Assembly (NCBI RefSeq): GCF_000226295.1
Contig: NC_016025.1
Coordinates: forward strand, 62,001 to 126,000
DNA: 64,000 nt
DNA from: Chloracidobacterium thermophilum B
GTDB taxonomy: Bacteria > Acidobacteriota > Blastocatellia > Chloracidobacteriales > Chloracidobacteriaceae
Direction: 5' to 3'
Shown here: positions 16,767 through 28,698 of the stretch, in pieces
How positions within the stretch are numbered: the stretch's first letter is position 1
Layout of the letters: each line of letters opens with the position of its first letter
Notes under the pieces: generated by a model
What the model saw: the letters and a program-made list of their open reading frames with translations, nothing else
Databases searched by the model: none
What the model was told of the DNA's origin: nothing
Position numbers and translations under genes: made by a program

Positions 16767-17615
16767 ATGATCGGAAGTCCACTTAGATACCCAGGAGGTA
16801 AAAGCCGCGCAGTAAACTTGATCGCCTCGCTTGTGCCTCAATTCGAAGAATACCGTGAACCATTTCTCGGCGGGGGATCTGTATTTATCTATCTCAAGCA
16901 AAAATTTCCGAACAGAAAATTTTGGGTTAATGACTTGCACCTTCCACTTTTTAAATTTTGGAAGATGTGCGAATCTGACGTGGAATGCATAATCAAAAAA
17001 GTCTATGAATGGCGCGAGCAATTCCAAGAAGGTAAAGACTTACATAGATTTCTCGTCAGCAATACTTCTGCATTTGATGACATTGAAACTGCTGCTGCAT
17101 TTTTTATTCTCAATCGCATGACATTTTCTGGAACAAGTGAAAGTGGTGGGTACAGCGAACAAGCATTTCGAGGAAGATTTACTGAAAGTAGTATTCATCG
17201 ATTGAAAAAGTTTGCAGAGGTCATTAAGGGAACAAAGATCACTAATGAAGATTTCCAAAAAGTTGTTGGGCAGGAAGGTAAAAATGTGTTTCTTTTTCTT
17301 GATCCGCCCTACTATTCCGCAACTAAATCTGCATTGTATGGTAAGAATGGAAACTTACACAAATGCTTTGACCATGTTCGTTTTGCCGAGACGATGAAAA
17401 GGTGCCGCCACGATTGGCTCATCACGTATGATGATAGCGAGTACATCAGAGAACTCTTTTCATTTGCGACAATCTTGACTTGGGATTTGAAATACGGAAT
17501 GCGTAATGTTACCCCTCACTCCAATCAGACGGGCAAGGAACTCTTTATTTCAAACTATTTGACTAAGCTGCACGAAAGGAATTTGCAAGAGAAACAACTA
17601 AGTTTTCTGTGGTAG
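16767..17615 (+). CDS. D12-class N6-adenine DNA methyltransferase
   Basis: A 282-residue Dam-like (D12, alpha-class) methylase. The AdoMet motif RYPGGKSR is at residues 7-14, FLGGGSVF at 33-40, and the catalytic DPPYY at 179-183, the alpha-class order. It probably methylates adenine at the site cut by the neighbouring nuclease. Base composition is clearly AT-richer than the flanking GC-rich genes, like the frameshifted nuclease before it, so the two probably arrived together. If the nuclease is dead, this is an orphan methylase that still marks the genome. Confidence 0.9.
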   Translation: MIGSPLRYPGGKSRAVNLIASLVPQFEEYREPFLGGGSVFIYLKQKFPNRKFWVNDLHLPLFKFWKMCESDVECIIKKVYEWREQFQEGKDLHRFLVSNTSAFDDIETAAAFFILNRMTFSGTSESGGYSEQAFRGRFTESSIHRLKKFAEVIKGTKITNEDFQKVVGQEGKNVFLFLDPPYYSATKSALYGKNGNLHKCFDHVRFAETMKRCRHDWLITYDDSEYIRELFSFATILTWDLKYGMRNVTPHSNQTGKELFISNYLTKLHERNLQEKQLSFLW

Positions 17616-17727
17616 AACGTCATAGCAAGAATAATCCAGGTCTTCCGCTGGAAAACTTGCTATGTTTGATATGGTAATACGCTTATTAGTGATGAAGCTC
17701 GTGGTAGCTTATTTCAAAATGTATCAG

Positions 17728-18613
17728 ATGAACAGGTAATCTGAATGACTGCGGAACAGCTTGGACAACGCTACGCCGGCGACTGCGCGTATCAGGCCGT
17801 GGGGAACTCCGTGGTAATTCACGCCGACTGCCTGGAGTGGATGCGTCGCGTGCCGGGCGAATGTTTCCATGCCATCGTCACCGATCCGCCATACGGGCTG
17901 AAAGAGTATGACCCGGAACAGTTGGCCAAACGCTCAAACGGTCACGGCGGTATCTGGCGCATCCCACCTTCCTTTGATGGGCACACCCGATCACCGCTCC
18001 CGCGCTTCACGGCCCTGAACGGGAAGGAGCGGGAACAAATCGAAGTGTATTTTCAGGAGTGGGCAATGCTTGCCCTGCGGGTCCTGTACCCAGGCGGGCA
18101 TCTTTTTCTTGCCTCCAATGTCTTTCTGTCGCAAACCGTTTTTGCGGCTCTGGTGCGCGCCGGCCTGGAGTTTCGGGGGCAGGTCATCCGGTTGGTGAGA
18201 ACCCTGCGGGGCGGGGACAAGCCCAAAAATGCCGAAGAGGAGTTTCCCGATGTCTGTTCCATGCCGCGTGGGTGTTACGAACCCTGGGGCATCTTCCGCA
18301 AGCCACTACCTAAAGGCATGACCGTCAGCGAGTGCCTGCGACAGTTTCAGACCGGCGGCTTGCGGCGCAAGCCCGATGGCAATCCTTTCGAGGACGTCAT
18401 TGAAAGTGAACGCACGCCACGAAAAGAACGGATGCTGGCCAATCATCCGAGCCTGAAACCGCAATCTTTTCTGCGCCAGCTTGTGTATGCTTCTTTGCCG
18501 CTTGGCGAAGGCATTCTTCTTGACCCTTTTATGGGTTCAGGCTCCACGATTGCGGCTGCCGAGGCAGTTGGGTATTCTGCCCTCGGTATCGAGAAAAACC
18601 CGGATTACTACCA
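17728..18613 (+). repeat. Direct repeat copy B (about 0.88 kb)
   Basis: This is the partner of 14783-15668. It contains nearly all of the intact methyltransferase gene; only the last 25 or so codons lie beyond the homology. Recombination between the copies would delete the 2.9-kb nuclease/D12 methylase segment. Confidence 0.88.
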
Positions 18614-18689
18614 CTTAAGCCTGACGTCCATACCGGCTTTATCGGCACTTGACGTCAAGGAAAATCAAATGTCTCTTCAGTTGCCCTAA
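17745..18689 (+). CDS. DNA methyltransferase (DPPYG type), intact copy
   Basis: A 314-residue amino-methyltransferase with DPPYG at residues 47-51 and LDPFMGSGST near residue 260. The catalytic-motif-first order is that of beta-class N6-adenine or N4-cytosine enzymes. The middle region (VCSMPRGCYEPWGIFRKP) probably carries the target-recognition part. Its stop overlaps by 4 bases the stop of the convergent nuclease gene (18686-18689), a tight tail-to-tail R-M arrangement. It lacks all lesions seen in the copy at 14802. GC content is like the host, so this system is older or better adapted than the enclosed AT-rich cassette. Confidence 0.9.
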   Translation: MTAEQLGQRYAGDCAYQAVGNSVVIHADCLEWMRRVPGECFHAIVTDPPYGLKEYDPEQLAKRSNGHGGIWRIPPSFDGHTRSPLPRFTALNGKEREQIEVYFQEWAMLALRVLYPGGHLFLASNVFLSQTVFAALVRAGLEFRGQVIRLVRTLRGGDKPKNAEEEFPDVCSMPRGCYEPWGIFRKPLPKGMTVSECLRQFQTGGLRRKPDGNPFEDVIESERTPRKERMLANHPSLKPQSFLRQLVYASLPLGEGILLDPFMGSGSTIAAAEAVGYSALGIEKNPDYYHLSLTSIPALSALDVKENQMSLQLP

Positions 18690-19306
18690 GTCCGGTATAT
18701 CCAGTTTTGCTTCATCTTCTCAAGTCCACTTTTGTTGACGCTGGCTGTTATCGTCCGACGGCTCGTGGCTGAGCGGCCGGAAAAATTCCAGTCTTGCTTG
18801 TCAAGTTTGGCCCCATAAACCGCCTTGAACTGAAAAGGCTTGGGTTGCGTGACCTTCTCATTGGGTGAGTTGCAATCAATCTGAAATACCAGAAGCCAAA
18901 CGGATTCAGGATTATGTCCCTGCCAACCACTTGAGTATTTTGAAGCCTTTACTTCTATGCCCTCGTCTGTGTGAAGAACGGCATTTTGGGGGAAAATTCC
19001 TGTTGGAATCAGGTCTGGATGCCCATTGTGGTGTTGATTCTTTACCAGTTGCGTGCAGTAGAAGGGAATTCTGTAAACGATGTACTCTCCAACCAAACTA
19101 CTGAAGGTTGCTGGCATAAGAAGACATTCGAGGCGGGGTATCCCTTTTGAGTAAAGCTGCCTGTTGACAAAGCCCAGAAAGTCCAGAAAGTCATTCATGG
19201 CCTGGTGCAGTTGATTGAGTTGCAAGCCATACGGAAGTGTGGACTTTTGGTTGAAGCCGCCTGGATTCACCGGGACAGGTGTGCAGACGGCAGCAGTATC
19301 CAACAT
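18686..19306 (-). CDS. Putative type II restriction endonuclease, PD-(E)xK type
   Basis: A 206-residue protein convergent with, and overlapping by 4 bases, the DPPYG methyltransferase. The catalytic signature is visible as NGHPDLIP (P97, D98) followed after 19 residues by GIEVKAS (E118, K120), which is PD-X19-EVK. A WQGHNPE motif follows and may contribute to DNA contact. I do not recognise a named specificity. It lies 14 bases downstream of ligA on the same strand and may be co-transcribed with it, which would place a toxic nuclease under a housekeeping promoter. The nuclease reading is inference from the motif and the partner gene. Confidence 0.7.
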   Translation of the reverse strand: MLDTAAVCTPVPVNPGGFNQKSTLPYGLQLNQLHQAMNDFLDFLGFVNRQLYSKGIPRLECLLMPATFSSLVGEYIVYRIPFYCTQLVKNQHHNGHPDLIPTGIFPQNAVLHTDEGIEVKASKYSSGWQGHNPESVWLLVFQIDCNSPNEKVTQPKPFQFKAVYGAKLDKQDWNFSGRSATSRRTITASVNKSGLEKMKQNWIYRT

Positions 19307-19320
19307 AGCGGCAGGTCTTC

Positions 19321-21396
<2,076 letters not shown>

Positions 21397-21708
21397 TCAG
21401 TCGTCGGCCAGAAGTTCATCTATGGCCTGCTGCAACTCCGCTTCGGTCAGGGAAGTGACGACAAAAATTTCCTGGACGCCCCCACTGGAACGCGCCTGAA
21501 GTTTGAAGCCGCCGACAATCGGCACTGTGACCCGAATCGTCAGAGGCAGCGGGCGGCCCTTGGCCTGTCCCAGGCGTCCCGGCGTCACCGTCTTGACGCC
21601 GGGCACTTTGCACAGGCGCGTCAGCACGGGGATGAGTCCCGGAATGTGGGTCGAATGGTTCCACACCAAACGCCCTTCGGCTGCTTCTGAAGACTTTTTC
21701 CTGACCAT
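21397..21708 (-). CDS. DUF2103 predicted metal-binding protein
   Basis: A 103-residue small protein resembling the DUF2103 family. RLVWNHSTHIPGLIPVL near the N-terminus, TVTPGRLGQAKGR in the middle and GFKLQARSSGGVQEIFVV later are the recognisable blocks; the WNHSTH histidines are the presumed metal ligands. I chose the ATG at 21708, seven bases after GGAGG, over the TTG at 21723. No experimental role is known to me. It is just upstream of ligA and could be in the same transcript. Confidence 0.75.
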   Translation of the reverse strand: MVRKKSSEAAEGRLVWNHSTHIPGLIPVLTRLCKVPGVKTVTPGRLGQAKGRPLPLTIRVTVPIVGGFKLQARSSGGVQEIFVVTSLTEAELQQAIDELLADD

Positions 21709-21794
21709 GCCGACGCCTCCCAAAAGAAAGCTGCCAGTGGAGGGCCTTCAATTGCCTGTCCCAGGCCCGTTGCCCGGCCCGGGCAGCCGGCCTG

Positions 21795-22688
21795 TCACTG
21801 TAGCGTCATGGGCTTGGGCTGTTTCGGGTCGCTGTAGTCGTAAAAGCCGCGTCCGGTTTTGCGACCCAGCCAGCCAGCCGCCACCATGCGCGTCAGAAGC
21901 GGCGGGGGCGCGAACCGCCGTTCCCGGAAGGCATCGTACATGACATTGGCCACGTTGAGGAGGACATCCAGCCCCACCAGGTCGTTGAGCATCAGCGGCC
22001 CCATGGGATGCCCCGCCCCCAACTTCATTGCCTGGTCAATGTCGGCTATCGAGCCGACGCCCTCTTCCAGCGCACGGATGGCGTCGAGGGAGTAGGGCAC
22101 GAGCAGGCGGTTGACGATAAAGCCCGTCTTGTCCGTAGCCTGAACAGGCGTTTTCCCAATCGCCTGCACAAAGGCCGTGACCTGCTCGGCCACGGCGGCG
22201 TCGGTCAGAAACGACCGGACGACTTCCACAAGCGCCATGCGCGGGACGGGATTGAAGAAGTGCAGGCCGAGAAAGCGGGTCTGCCGCGCCGGTGAAACGA
22301 CACCCGCCATCTGGGTAATCGAGAGCGAGGAGGTGTTGCTGGCAAAGACCGTTTCAGGCCGGCACAACGCATCCAACTGGCGGAACAACGTCTGCTTGGC
22401 GGCCAGGTCTTCCACAATAGCCTCGATGATGAGGTCACATCCCGCCAGCGCCGAAAGCTCGGTCGAGCCACGCAGCCGCTGCTGGGCCGCACTTTTGGCT
22501 TCATCTTCCAAAAGGCCCTTCTCGACCAGTTTCGACAGGGATGAAACAATCGTCGTAAAACCGCGTTGCAGCCGGTCATCGTCCGTTTCGACCACCACCA
22601 CATCCAGGCCAGCCTGAATCACGGTTTGGGCAATGCCGGCACCCATCGTGCCGCAGCCGACGACGCCTATGTTGCGCAGTTCAGTCAT
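21795..22688 (-). CDS. 3-hydroxyacyl-CoA dehydrogenase (3-hydroxybutyryl-CoA type)
   Basis: A 297-residue NAD(P)-dependent dehydrogenase of the PaaH/Hbd type, interconverting 3-hydroxyacyl-CoA and 3-oxoacyl-CoA. The Rossmann motif VVGCGTMGAGIAQ is at the N-terminus, followed by SNTSSLSIT and the catalytic His in GLHFFNPVPRM, with the paired Glu in the following helix. The C-terminal dimerisation domain has KTGFIVNRLLVPY and AGHPMGPLMLNDLVGLD. It is a single-domain enzyme without a fused hydratase. Upstream in-frame codons to 22730 are Arg/His-rich and not part of the fold. Confidence 0.93.
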   Translation of the reverse strand: MTELRNIGVVGCGTMGAGIAQTVIQAGLDVVVVETDDDRLQRGFTTIVSSLSKLVEKGLLEDEAKSAAQQRLRGSTELSALAGCDLIIEAIVEDLAAKQTLFRQLDALCRPETVFASNTSSLSITQMAGVVSPARQTRFLGLHFFNPVPRMALVEVVRSFLTDAAVAEQVTAFVQAIGKTPVQATDKTGFIVNRLLVPYSLDAIRALEEGVGSIADIDQAMKLGAGHPMGPLMLNDLVGLDVLLNVANVMYDAFRERRFAPPPLLTRMVAAGWLGRKTGRGFYDYSDPKQPKPMTLQ

Positions 22689-22845
22689 ACCGTTATGATT
22701 CCTTTCAAATGAAAAGTGCTTGCGCCTCAATGTCGCAAAAGTTCAGCTCCACAGCGCAAAAATTCGTGTCAGAAAAATTCGTGCCAGTCCGCCTGGCGGC
22801 TGGTAAGGTAACACCGATTTTCAGGAAACGAGGTCTGAATGTCTC

Positions 22846-23241
22846 ATGGGCGCTTACACCGATGAACATGCCAGAAAGGGGCTGGATGCACCGCTGCCAC
22901 CCATCGAGTGCTGGGCCAACCAGTTTCCGAACTACCGAATTACGATTCGCATCCCGGAGTTTACGTCCGTGTGCCCGCTCACCGAGCAGCCGGATTTTGG
23001 GACGGTGACCATCACCTACGTGCCCCGTGACCGCTGCCTGGAGCTGAAATCGCTGAAACTTTACATTCACGCCTACCGCCAGTTGGGGATTTTTTACGAG
23101 AACGCCATCAACCGCATCCTGCGGGATGTCGTTGCCGCCTGCGATCCGGTCGAATGTACGGTCACGGGCGACTTTACGCCACGCGGCGGCATCAGTTCCC
23201 TGATCGAAGCCACCTACCGGGCTACCCACCGCCCGGCCTGA
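22846..23241 (+). CDS. queF: NADPH-dependent 7-cyano-7-deazaguanine reductase
   Basis: A 131-residue unimodular QueF. It reduces the nitrile preQ0 to the amine preQ1 in queuosine synthesis for tRNA wobble position 34. The catalytic Cys43 and Asp50 are in TSVCPLTEQPDFGT; the QueF motif and substrate-binding ELKSLKLYIHAYR follow, as does the T-fold end GDFTPRGGI. The start at 22846 gives the normal length. No other queuosine genes are adjacent. Confidence 0.95.
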   Translation: MGAYTDEHARKGLDAPLPPIECWANQFPNYRITIRIPEFTSVCPLTEQPDFGTVTITYVPRDRCLELKSLKLYIHAYRQLGIFYENAINRILRDVVAACDPVECTVTGDFTPRGGISSLIEATYRATHRPA

Positions 23242-23275
23242 ACCCGTCCATTTGCGCCTACGGAGGAATTGTCCT

Positions 23276-24043
23276 ATGACCGCACCTGCGCCGCTGAGTG
23301 TTCGTGACCGTGTCTCGCCGGAAGAATGGCAGGCGCGGGTTGATCTGGCCGCCATGTATCGCCTCACGGCGCTGTATGGCTGGGATGACCTTGTGTTTAC
23401 GCACATTTCAATGCGCGTCCCGGGGGAGGACCACCACTTTCTCATCAATCCCTACGGTCTGCTCTTTGAAGAAGTGACGGCCTCGAACCTGGTCAAGATT
23501 GATCTCAATGGGCAGATCGTCATGGAAACACCCTACCGCATCAATCCGGCCGGCTTCACCATTCACGGCGCCATTCATGCCGCGCGGGAAGATGCCCGGT
23601 GTGTGTTCCACACGCACACGCCACATGGCATTGCCGTTGCCGCCCAGGCCGAAGGGCTGCGGCCGCTTTCCCAGCAGTCGCTCTTTGCCCTTGCCAGCCT
23701 TGGGTATCACGACTACGAAGGCGTGGCGCTCAATGAAGACGAAAAGCCACGTCTGGTGGCCGACCTGGGCGACAAGCAGATTCTCATCCTGCGCAACCAC
23801 GGCCTGCTGACCGTCGGCCGGACGGCCGCCGAAGCCTTCCTGCTGATGTACGTTGTGGAAAGCGCCTGCCGCATCCAGGTTCTGGCGCAGTCCGGCGGGC
23901 AACCGCTCGTGACGATTCCTGAGCCGATTCTGCGGGGCATTCGCGCCCAGGCTGACCAGGTGACGCTTGGGTTGGGCGCCGAACTGGTCTGGCCTGCGCT
24001 GCTGCGCAAACTCGACCGGGTGGACGCCTCATACCGTAACTAG
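23276..24043 (+). CDS. Class II aldolase/adducin family protein
   Basis: A 255-residue class II aldolase/adducin-fold protein. Metal-binding histidines are visible in FTIHGAIHAAREDARCVFHTHTPHG and later in LRNHGLLTVG. The N-terminal RVDLAAMYRLTALYGWDDLVFTHISMRVP is the usual opening. Family members are metal-dependent sugar-phosphate aldolases, or non-catalytic relatives; the substrate cannot be deduced here. The ATG at 23276 is preceded by GGAGG at 23262-23266. It is 34 bases downstream of queF and 19 upstream of plsY, suggesting a shared transcript. Confidence 0.88.
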   Translation: MTAPAPLSVRDRVSPEEWQARVDLAAMYRLTALYGWDDLVFTHISMRVPGEDHHFLINPYGLLFEEVTASNLVKIDLNGQIVMETPYRINPAGFTIHGAIHAAREDARCVFHTHTPHGIAVAAQAEGLRPLSQQSLFALASLGYHDYEGVALNEDEKPRLVADLGDKQILILRNHGLLTVGRTAAEAFLLMYVVESACRIQVLAQSGGQPLVTIPEPILRGIRAQADQVTLGLGAELVWPALLRKLDRVDASYRN

Positions 24044-24062
24044 TGCAACGATACCGGAACCG

Positions 24063-24731
24063 ATGGCAACCGTACCGCTGGCAACCTGGTTTGTCGCTCT
24101 GACGCTGGCCTACCTCATCGGCGGCCTGCCTTCGGGCTTCCTGATTGCCAAGGCCGTGACGGGTGAAGATGTCCGCGCTTCCGGGTCGGGAAGTACCGGG
24201 GCGACGAATGTCGTCCGCAAGGCCGGACTCGCCGCCGGACTGGCCACCTACATACTGGATGTTTCCAAGGGCATGCTGGTGCTGTGGCTGGCGGTGCGGT
24301 GGTTCGGATTGTCCGCGTCCACAGCTCAGGGCGCCGTGGGGCTGGCAGCCATCCTGGGCCACATGTTTCCGGTCTATCTCGGCTTTCGCGGCGGCAAAGG
24401 CGTGGCGACCGGAGTGGGCGTGTTTCTGATGCTGTCGCCGTGGGCCACGCTTCTGTCGCTCGGAGTCTGGGTGGTTGCCTTTGCCCTGACGCGCACAGTG
24501 TCGCTGGGTTCGCTGCTGGGGGTGGTCGCGCTGCCGTTTGGCATCTGGAGTTGTGATGGCTGGTGGGCGGGGCGTCCACCAGCCGTCTGGTTGCCGACCC
24601 TGGTGTGGTCGGTTGTGATAGGTCTGGTCATTGTTGCGCGCCACCGCGAGAACCTCCAGCGGCTCTATCGGGGCACGGAATTGACCTTTGGAGAGACGCG
24701 GCTGCGTTCGACGCCGCCACAGGGGTCATGA
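24063..24731 (+). CDS. plsY: Acyl-phosphate:glycerol-3-phosphate acyltransferase PlsY
   Basis: A 222-residue inner-membrane enzyme that starts phospholipid synthesis by acylating glycerol-3-phosphate from acyl-phosphate. The three conserved loops are visible: IGGLPSGFLIAK and GSGSTGATNVVRKAG near the N-terminus, GHMFPVYLGFRGGKGVATG in the middle, and VARHRENLQRLYRGTE near the end. About six hydrophobic segments are present. The ATG at 24063 gives a standard N-terminus. The stop lies 4 bases before the next gene, implying coupling to the histidine kinase. Confidence 0.95.
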   Translation: MATVPLATWFVALTLAYLIGGLPSGFLIAKAVTGEDVRASGSGSTGATNVVRKAGLAAGLATYILDVSKGMLVLWLAVRWFGLSASTAQGAVGLAAILGHMFPVYLGFRGGKGVATGVGVFLMLSPWATLLSLGVWVVAFALTRTVSLGSLLGVVALPFGIWSCDGWWAGRPPAVWLPTLVWSVVIGLVIVARHRENLQRLYRGTELTFGETRLRSTPPQGS

Positions 24732-24735
24732 GCTT

Positions 24736-25941
24736 ATGTCCAACACAGTGCTGGTGGTGGATGATGAATCCACTGTACGTCTGTTATTCAGAAAAATCCT
24801 GACCAGGGCCGGCTTTGCCGTACTGGAAGCTGTGAATGGCGAAGATGCCTTGCAGCAGGTGGATGCTGCCTTGCCGGGGGTGATTCTGCTGGACTGGGTG
24901 ATGCCGGGTCTGGATGGGCCTGAGGTGTGCCGTTTGATTCGCACCAATCCCAAATTGCTCGACAGCCAAATCATCATGCTGTCGTCGCGCAGCGAACTCG
25001 AAGACCGGGTGCAGGGGCTTGATGCCGGGGCGGATGACTACCTGGTGAAGCCCTGTGAAACCAAGGAACTTCTGGCGCGGGTGCGCAGCGCCATGCGCAT
25101 TCACGAACTCAAACACCAACTGCGCGAAAAAGCTGCCCAGCTTCAGGAAACCGTCGCCAAGCTGGAAGAGCTGGCCCATCAGCGGGAGGAGTTCACGGCC
25201 GTGCTCGTCCACGACATCCGCTCGCCACTCGCCACGGTCTATGGGGCGCTGGAGTTGACGGAACTCCGGGCTGAGGAAACCGGCATCATAGACGATGAAC
25301 TGCGCCGGATTTTTCAGCACGCTTACCGTACCCTCGACCACATCACCCGGCTCGTCAACGAAGTGCTGGATTTCTCCAAGGCTGAAGCCGGGGAAGCCAC
25401 ACTTGAACTGGAGCTGGTGGCCGCCGGGGAACTCGTCCAGGAAGCGGCTGATCAGGTCTCCCTCAACGCCGAGCGCAAGGGCATCACCCTGCGCGTCGAG
25501 TACCCGGCTGACCTGCCCAGTCTGCTGCTTGACCGGGGCAAAATGCTGCGTGCCATCGGCAACCTGCTCTCCAACGCCATCAAGTTCACGCCTGCCGGCG
25601 GCACGGTGACGCTGCGCGCCGAGCGAACGGAAGGCGTCGGGCTGGACGCGGGTAAAAGTTTTCTGGTCATTCACGTCGAAGACACCGGGCCGGGCATTCC
25701 GGCCAAGGACCTGCCTTACATTTTCAACCCGTACTACCAGGCCCGGCAGCGCACCCGGCAGTTGGGCACGGGACTGGGACTCGCCATTGTGCAGCGCATC
25801 ACGGCCGCCCACGGCGGGCAGGTGAGCGTGAAAAGCACCGAAGGCGTCGGAACCGCCTTTACCATCGTCCTGCCGACAACGAAAACATGCCCGCTTTCTT
25901 CCTCCTCCGCGCTGTCGGCCGCCGACACAGAAATGGGTTGA
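24736..25941 (+). CDS. Hybrid response regulator-histidine kinase
   Basis: A 401-residue soluble signalling protein. Residues 1-120 are a receiver domain with phospho-acceptor Asp53 (LLDWVMPG) and Lys105 (LVKPCE). A coiled-coil linker (about 122-152, HELKHQLREKAAQLQETVAKLEELAHQREEF in short pieces) joins it to a HisKA domain with His159 in LVHDIRSPL. The HATPase domain follows with NLLSNAIKF (N box), DTGPGIP (G1) and GTGLGLAIVQ (G2). There is no membrane segment or sensor domain, so input probably comes as phosphoryl transfer to the receiver. The output partner is not in the window. It is immediately downstream of plsY. Confidence 0.93.
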   Translation: MSNTVLVVDDESTVRLLFRKILTRAGFAVLEAVNGEDALQQVDAALPGVILLDWVMPGLDGPEVCRLIRTNPKLLDSQIIMLSSRSELEDRVQGLDAGADDYLVKPCETKELLARVRSAMRIHELKHQLREKAAQLQETVAKLEELAHQREEFTAVLVHDIRSPLATVYGALELTELRAEETGIIDDELRRIFQHAYRTLDHITRLVNEVLDFSKAEAGEATLELELVAAGELVQEAADQVSLNAERKGITLRVEYPADLPSLLLDRGKMLRAIGNLLSNAIKFTPAGGTVTLRAERTEGVGLDAGKSFLVIHVEDTGPGIPAKDLPYIFNPYYQARQRTRQLGTGLGLAIVQRITAAHGGQVSVKSTEGVGTAFTIVLPTTKTCPLSSSSALSAADTEMG

Positions 25942-25998
25942 CAAGGTTCTCCGTTATCATCCATCGTTCGTCCGTCATAACGGATGATTTGACAACCT

Positions 25999-27479
<1,481 letters not shown>

Positions 27480-27581
27480 AACCTGCGAGCTTCGTCGGCG
27501 CCGGCGCTCTCTTGTGACGGTTCGGGCTGAGAGAGTTTCCGTCCCAGCGCCTGGCGTCGGCGATGGTTTTTTCCTGCGGCG

Positions 27582-27608
27582 CTTTTCCTTCCCGGCGGGA
27601 AGGAAAAG
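27582..27608. terminator. Perfect hairpin between metY and metX
   Basis: A 12-bp perfect stem CTTTTCCTTCCC/GGGAAGGAAAAG with a 3-base loop lies in the 154-base gap between metY and metX. There is an A-run (AAAAAAA) about 15 bases downstream but no T-run on the plus strand, so it may be an RNA-processing or stability element rather than a terminator. Confidence 0.55.
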
Positions 27609-27633
27609 TTGCCGGGGCTCTGAAAAAAACGCC

Positions 27634-28698
27634 ATGGATGCCATCGAACCAACGGTCGAGTGCGATGTCACCCTCGACGAGCATCCCTTTCACCTGGAGG
27701 ACGGGGGTGAACTGCCGGAGGTGACACTGCGGTGCGCCTGGTACGGCGACCCGGAAGCGGCCCCCGGCGGCGTCATTCTCGTCTGCCATGCCCTGACCGG
27801 TTCAGCCCGGGTGGCCGACTGGTGGGGCGGACTGGTCGGGCCGGGGCGCCTGCTGGACCCGGCGCACTATGCCGTCGTGGGCATCAATGTGCTTGGTTCC
27901 TGCTATGGTTCGACCGGGCCGACGACGCTTGACCGACGGCGTGGACGCCCCTACGGAGCGCGGTTTCCGCTGGTGACCATCGGGGATATGGTGCGCGCCC
28001 AGTACCTTGCGCTGCGGCAACTGGGCATCCTGCGCCTGACGGCCGTGATTGGCGGTTCGATTGGGGGCATGCAGGCACTGCGCTGGGCCACGGATTTCCC
28101 CGCCCTGCTCGATGTCTGCTGCGCCATTGGCGCGACGCCACTGCCGGCCATGGGGTTGGCGCTGAACCATCTTCAGCGGCAGGCCATCCTGTCCGACCCC
28201 GCCTGGCAGGATGGCGACTACACGACGCAGCCGGTGGCCGGACTCGCCCTGGCCCGCGCCATTGCCATGTGCAGTTACAAGTCAGCGGCGCTGTTTGATG
28301 CCCGTTTCGGCCGCCGTCCCGACCGGTCAGGTGAAGACCCCCGAAAGATGCTGACCGGAAGATACGACGTAGCCGGCTATCTCGACCACCAGGGAGAAAA
28401 GTTCGTCCGGCGGTTTGATGCCAACAGCTACCTTGTACTGAGCAAAGCCATGGACACCTTCGACCTCACCGATGCGGAACTGGCGCGGATTCGCGCCCGG
28501 ATACATCTGGTGGGGCTGTCTTCGGACTGGCTTTTTCCGGCCGCTGGCGTGCGCGCGCTGGCCCACCGGCTGCGGGCAGTCAATGTGGCGGTTCAGTATG
28601 ATGAAATCATAACCGACCATGGCCACGATGGCTTTCTGGCCGAACCCGATGCCGTTGCCCCCTGCCTGCGTGCGGCACTCACAACCCAACCCACATGA
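27634..28698 (+). CDS. metX: Homoserine O-acetyltransferase
   Basis: A 354-residue alpha/beta-hydrolase-fold enzyme that acetylates homoserine from acetyl-CoA, supplying MetY. The catalytic Ser142 is in IGGSIGGMQALRW; Asp and His lie in GLSSDWLFP and DHGHDGFL near the C-terminus. NVLGSCYGSTGP and RFPLVTIGDMVRAQ are typical MetX blocks. I chose the ATG at 27634 because upstream codons fall in the hairpin region. The 4-base stop/start overlap with lysC (28695-28698) indicates translational coupling. Succinyl-transferring variants exist and cannot be excluded by eye. Confidence 0.94.
   Translation: MDAIEPTVECDVTLDEHPFHLEDGGELPEVTLRCAWYGDPEAAPGGVILVCHALTGSARVADWWGGLVGPGRLLDPAHYAVVGINVLGSCYGSTGPTTLDRRRGRPYGARFPLVTIGDMVRAQYLALRQLGILRLTAVIGGSIGGMQALRWATDFPALLDVCCAIGATPLPAMGLALNHLQRQAILSDPAWQDGDYTTQPVAGLALARAIAMCSYKSAALFDARFGRRPDRSGEDPRKMLTGRYDVAGYLDHQGEKFVRRFDANSYLVLSKAMDTFDLTDAELARIRARIHLVGLSSDWLFPAAGVRALAHRLRAVNVAVQYDEIITDHGHDGFLAEPDAVAPCLRAALTTQPT

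Noticed and set aside
25938-25960. TTGACA overlapping the kinase stop as promoter of the SAM-II leader
   Set aside because: No -10 box lies at a 16-18 base spacing; the nearest TATCAT is only 11 bases away.
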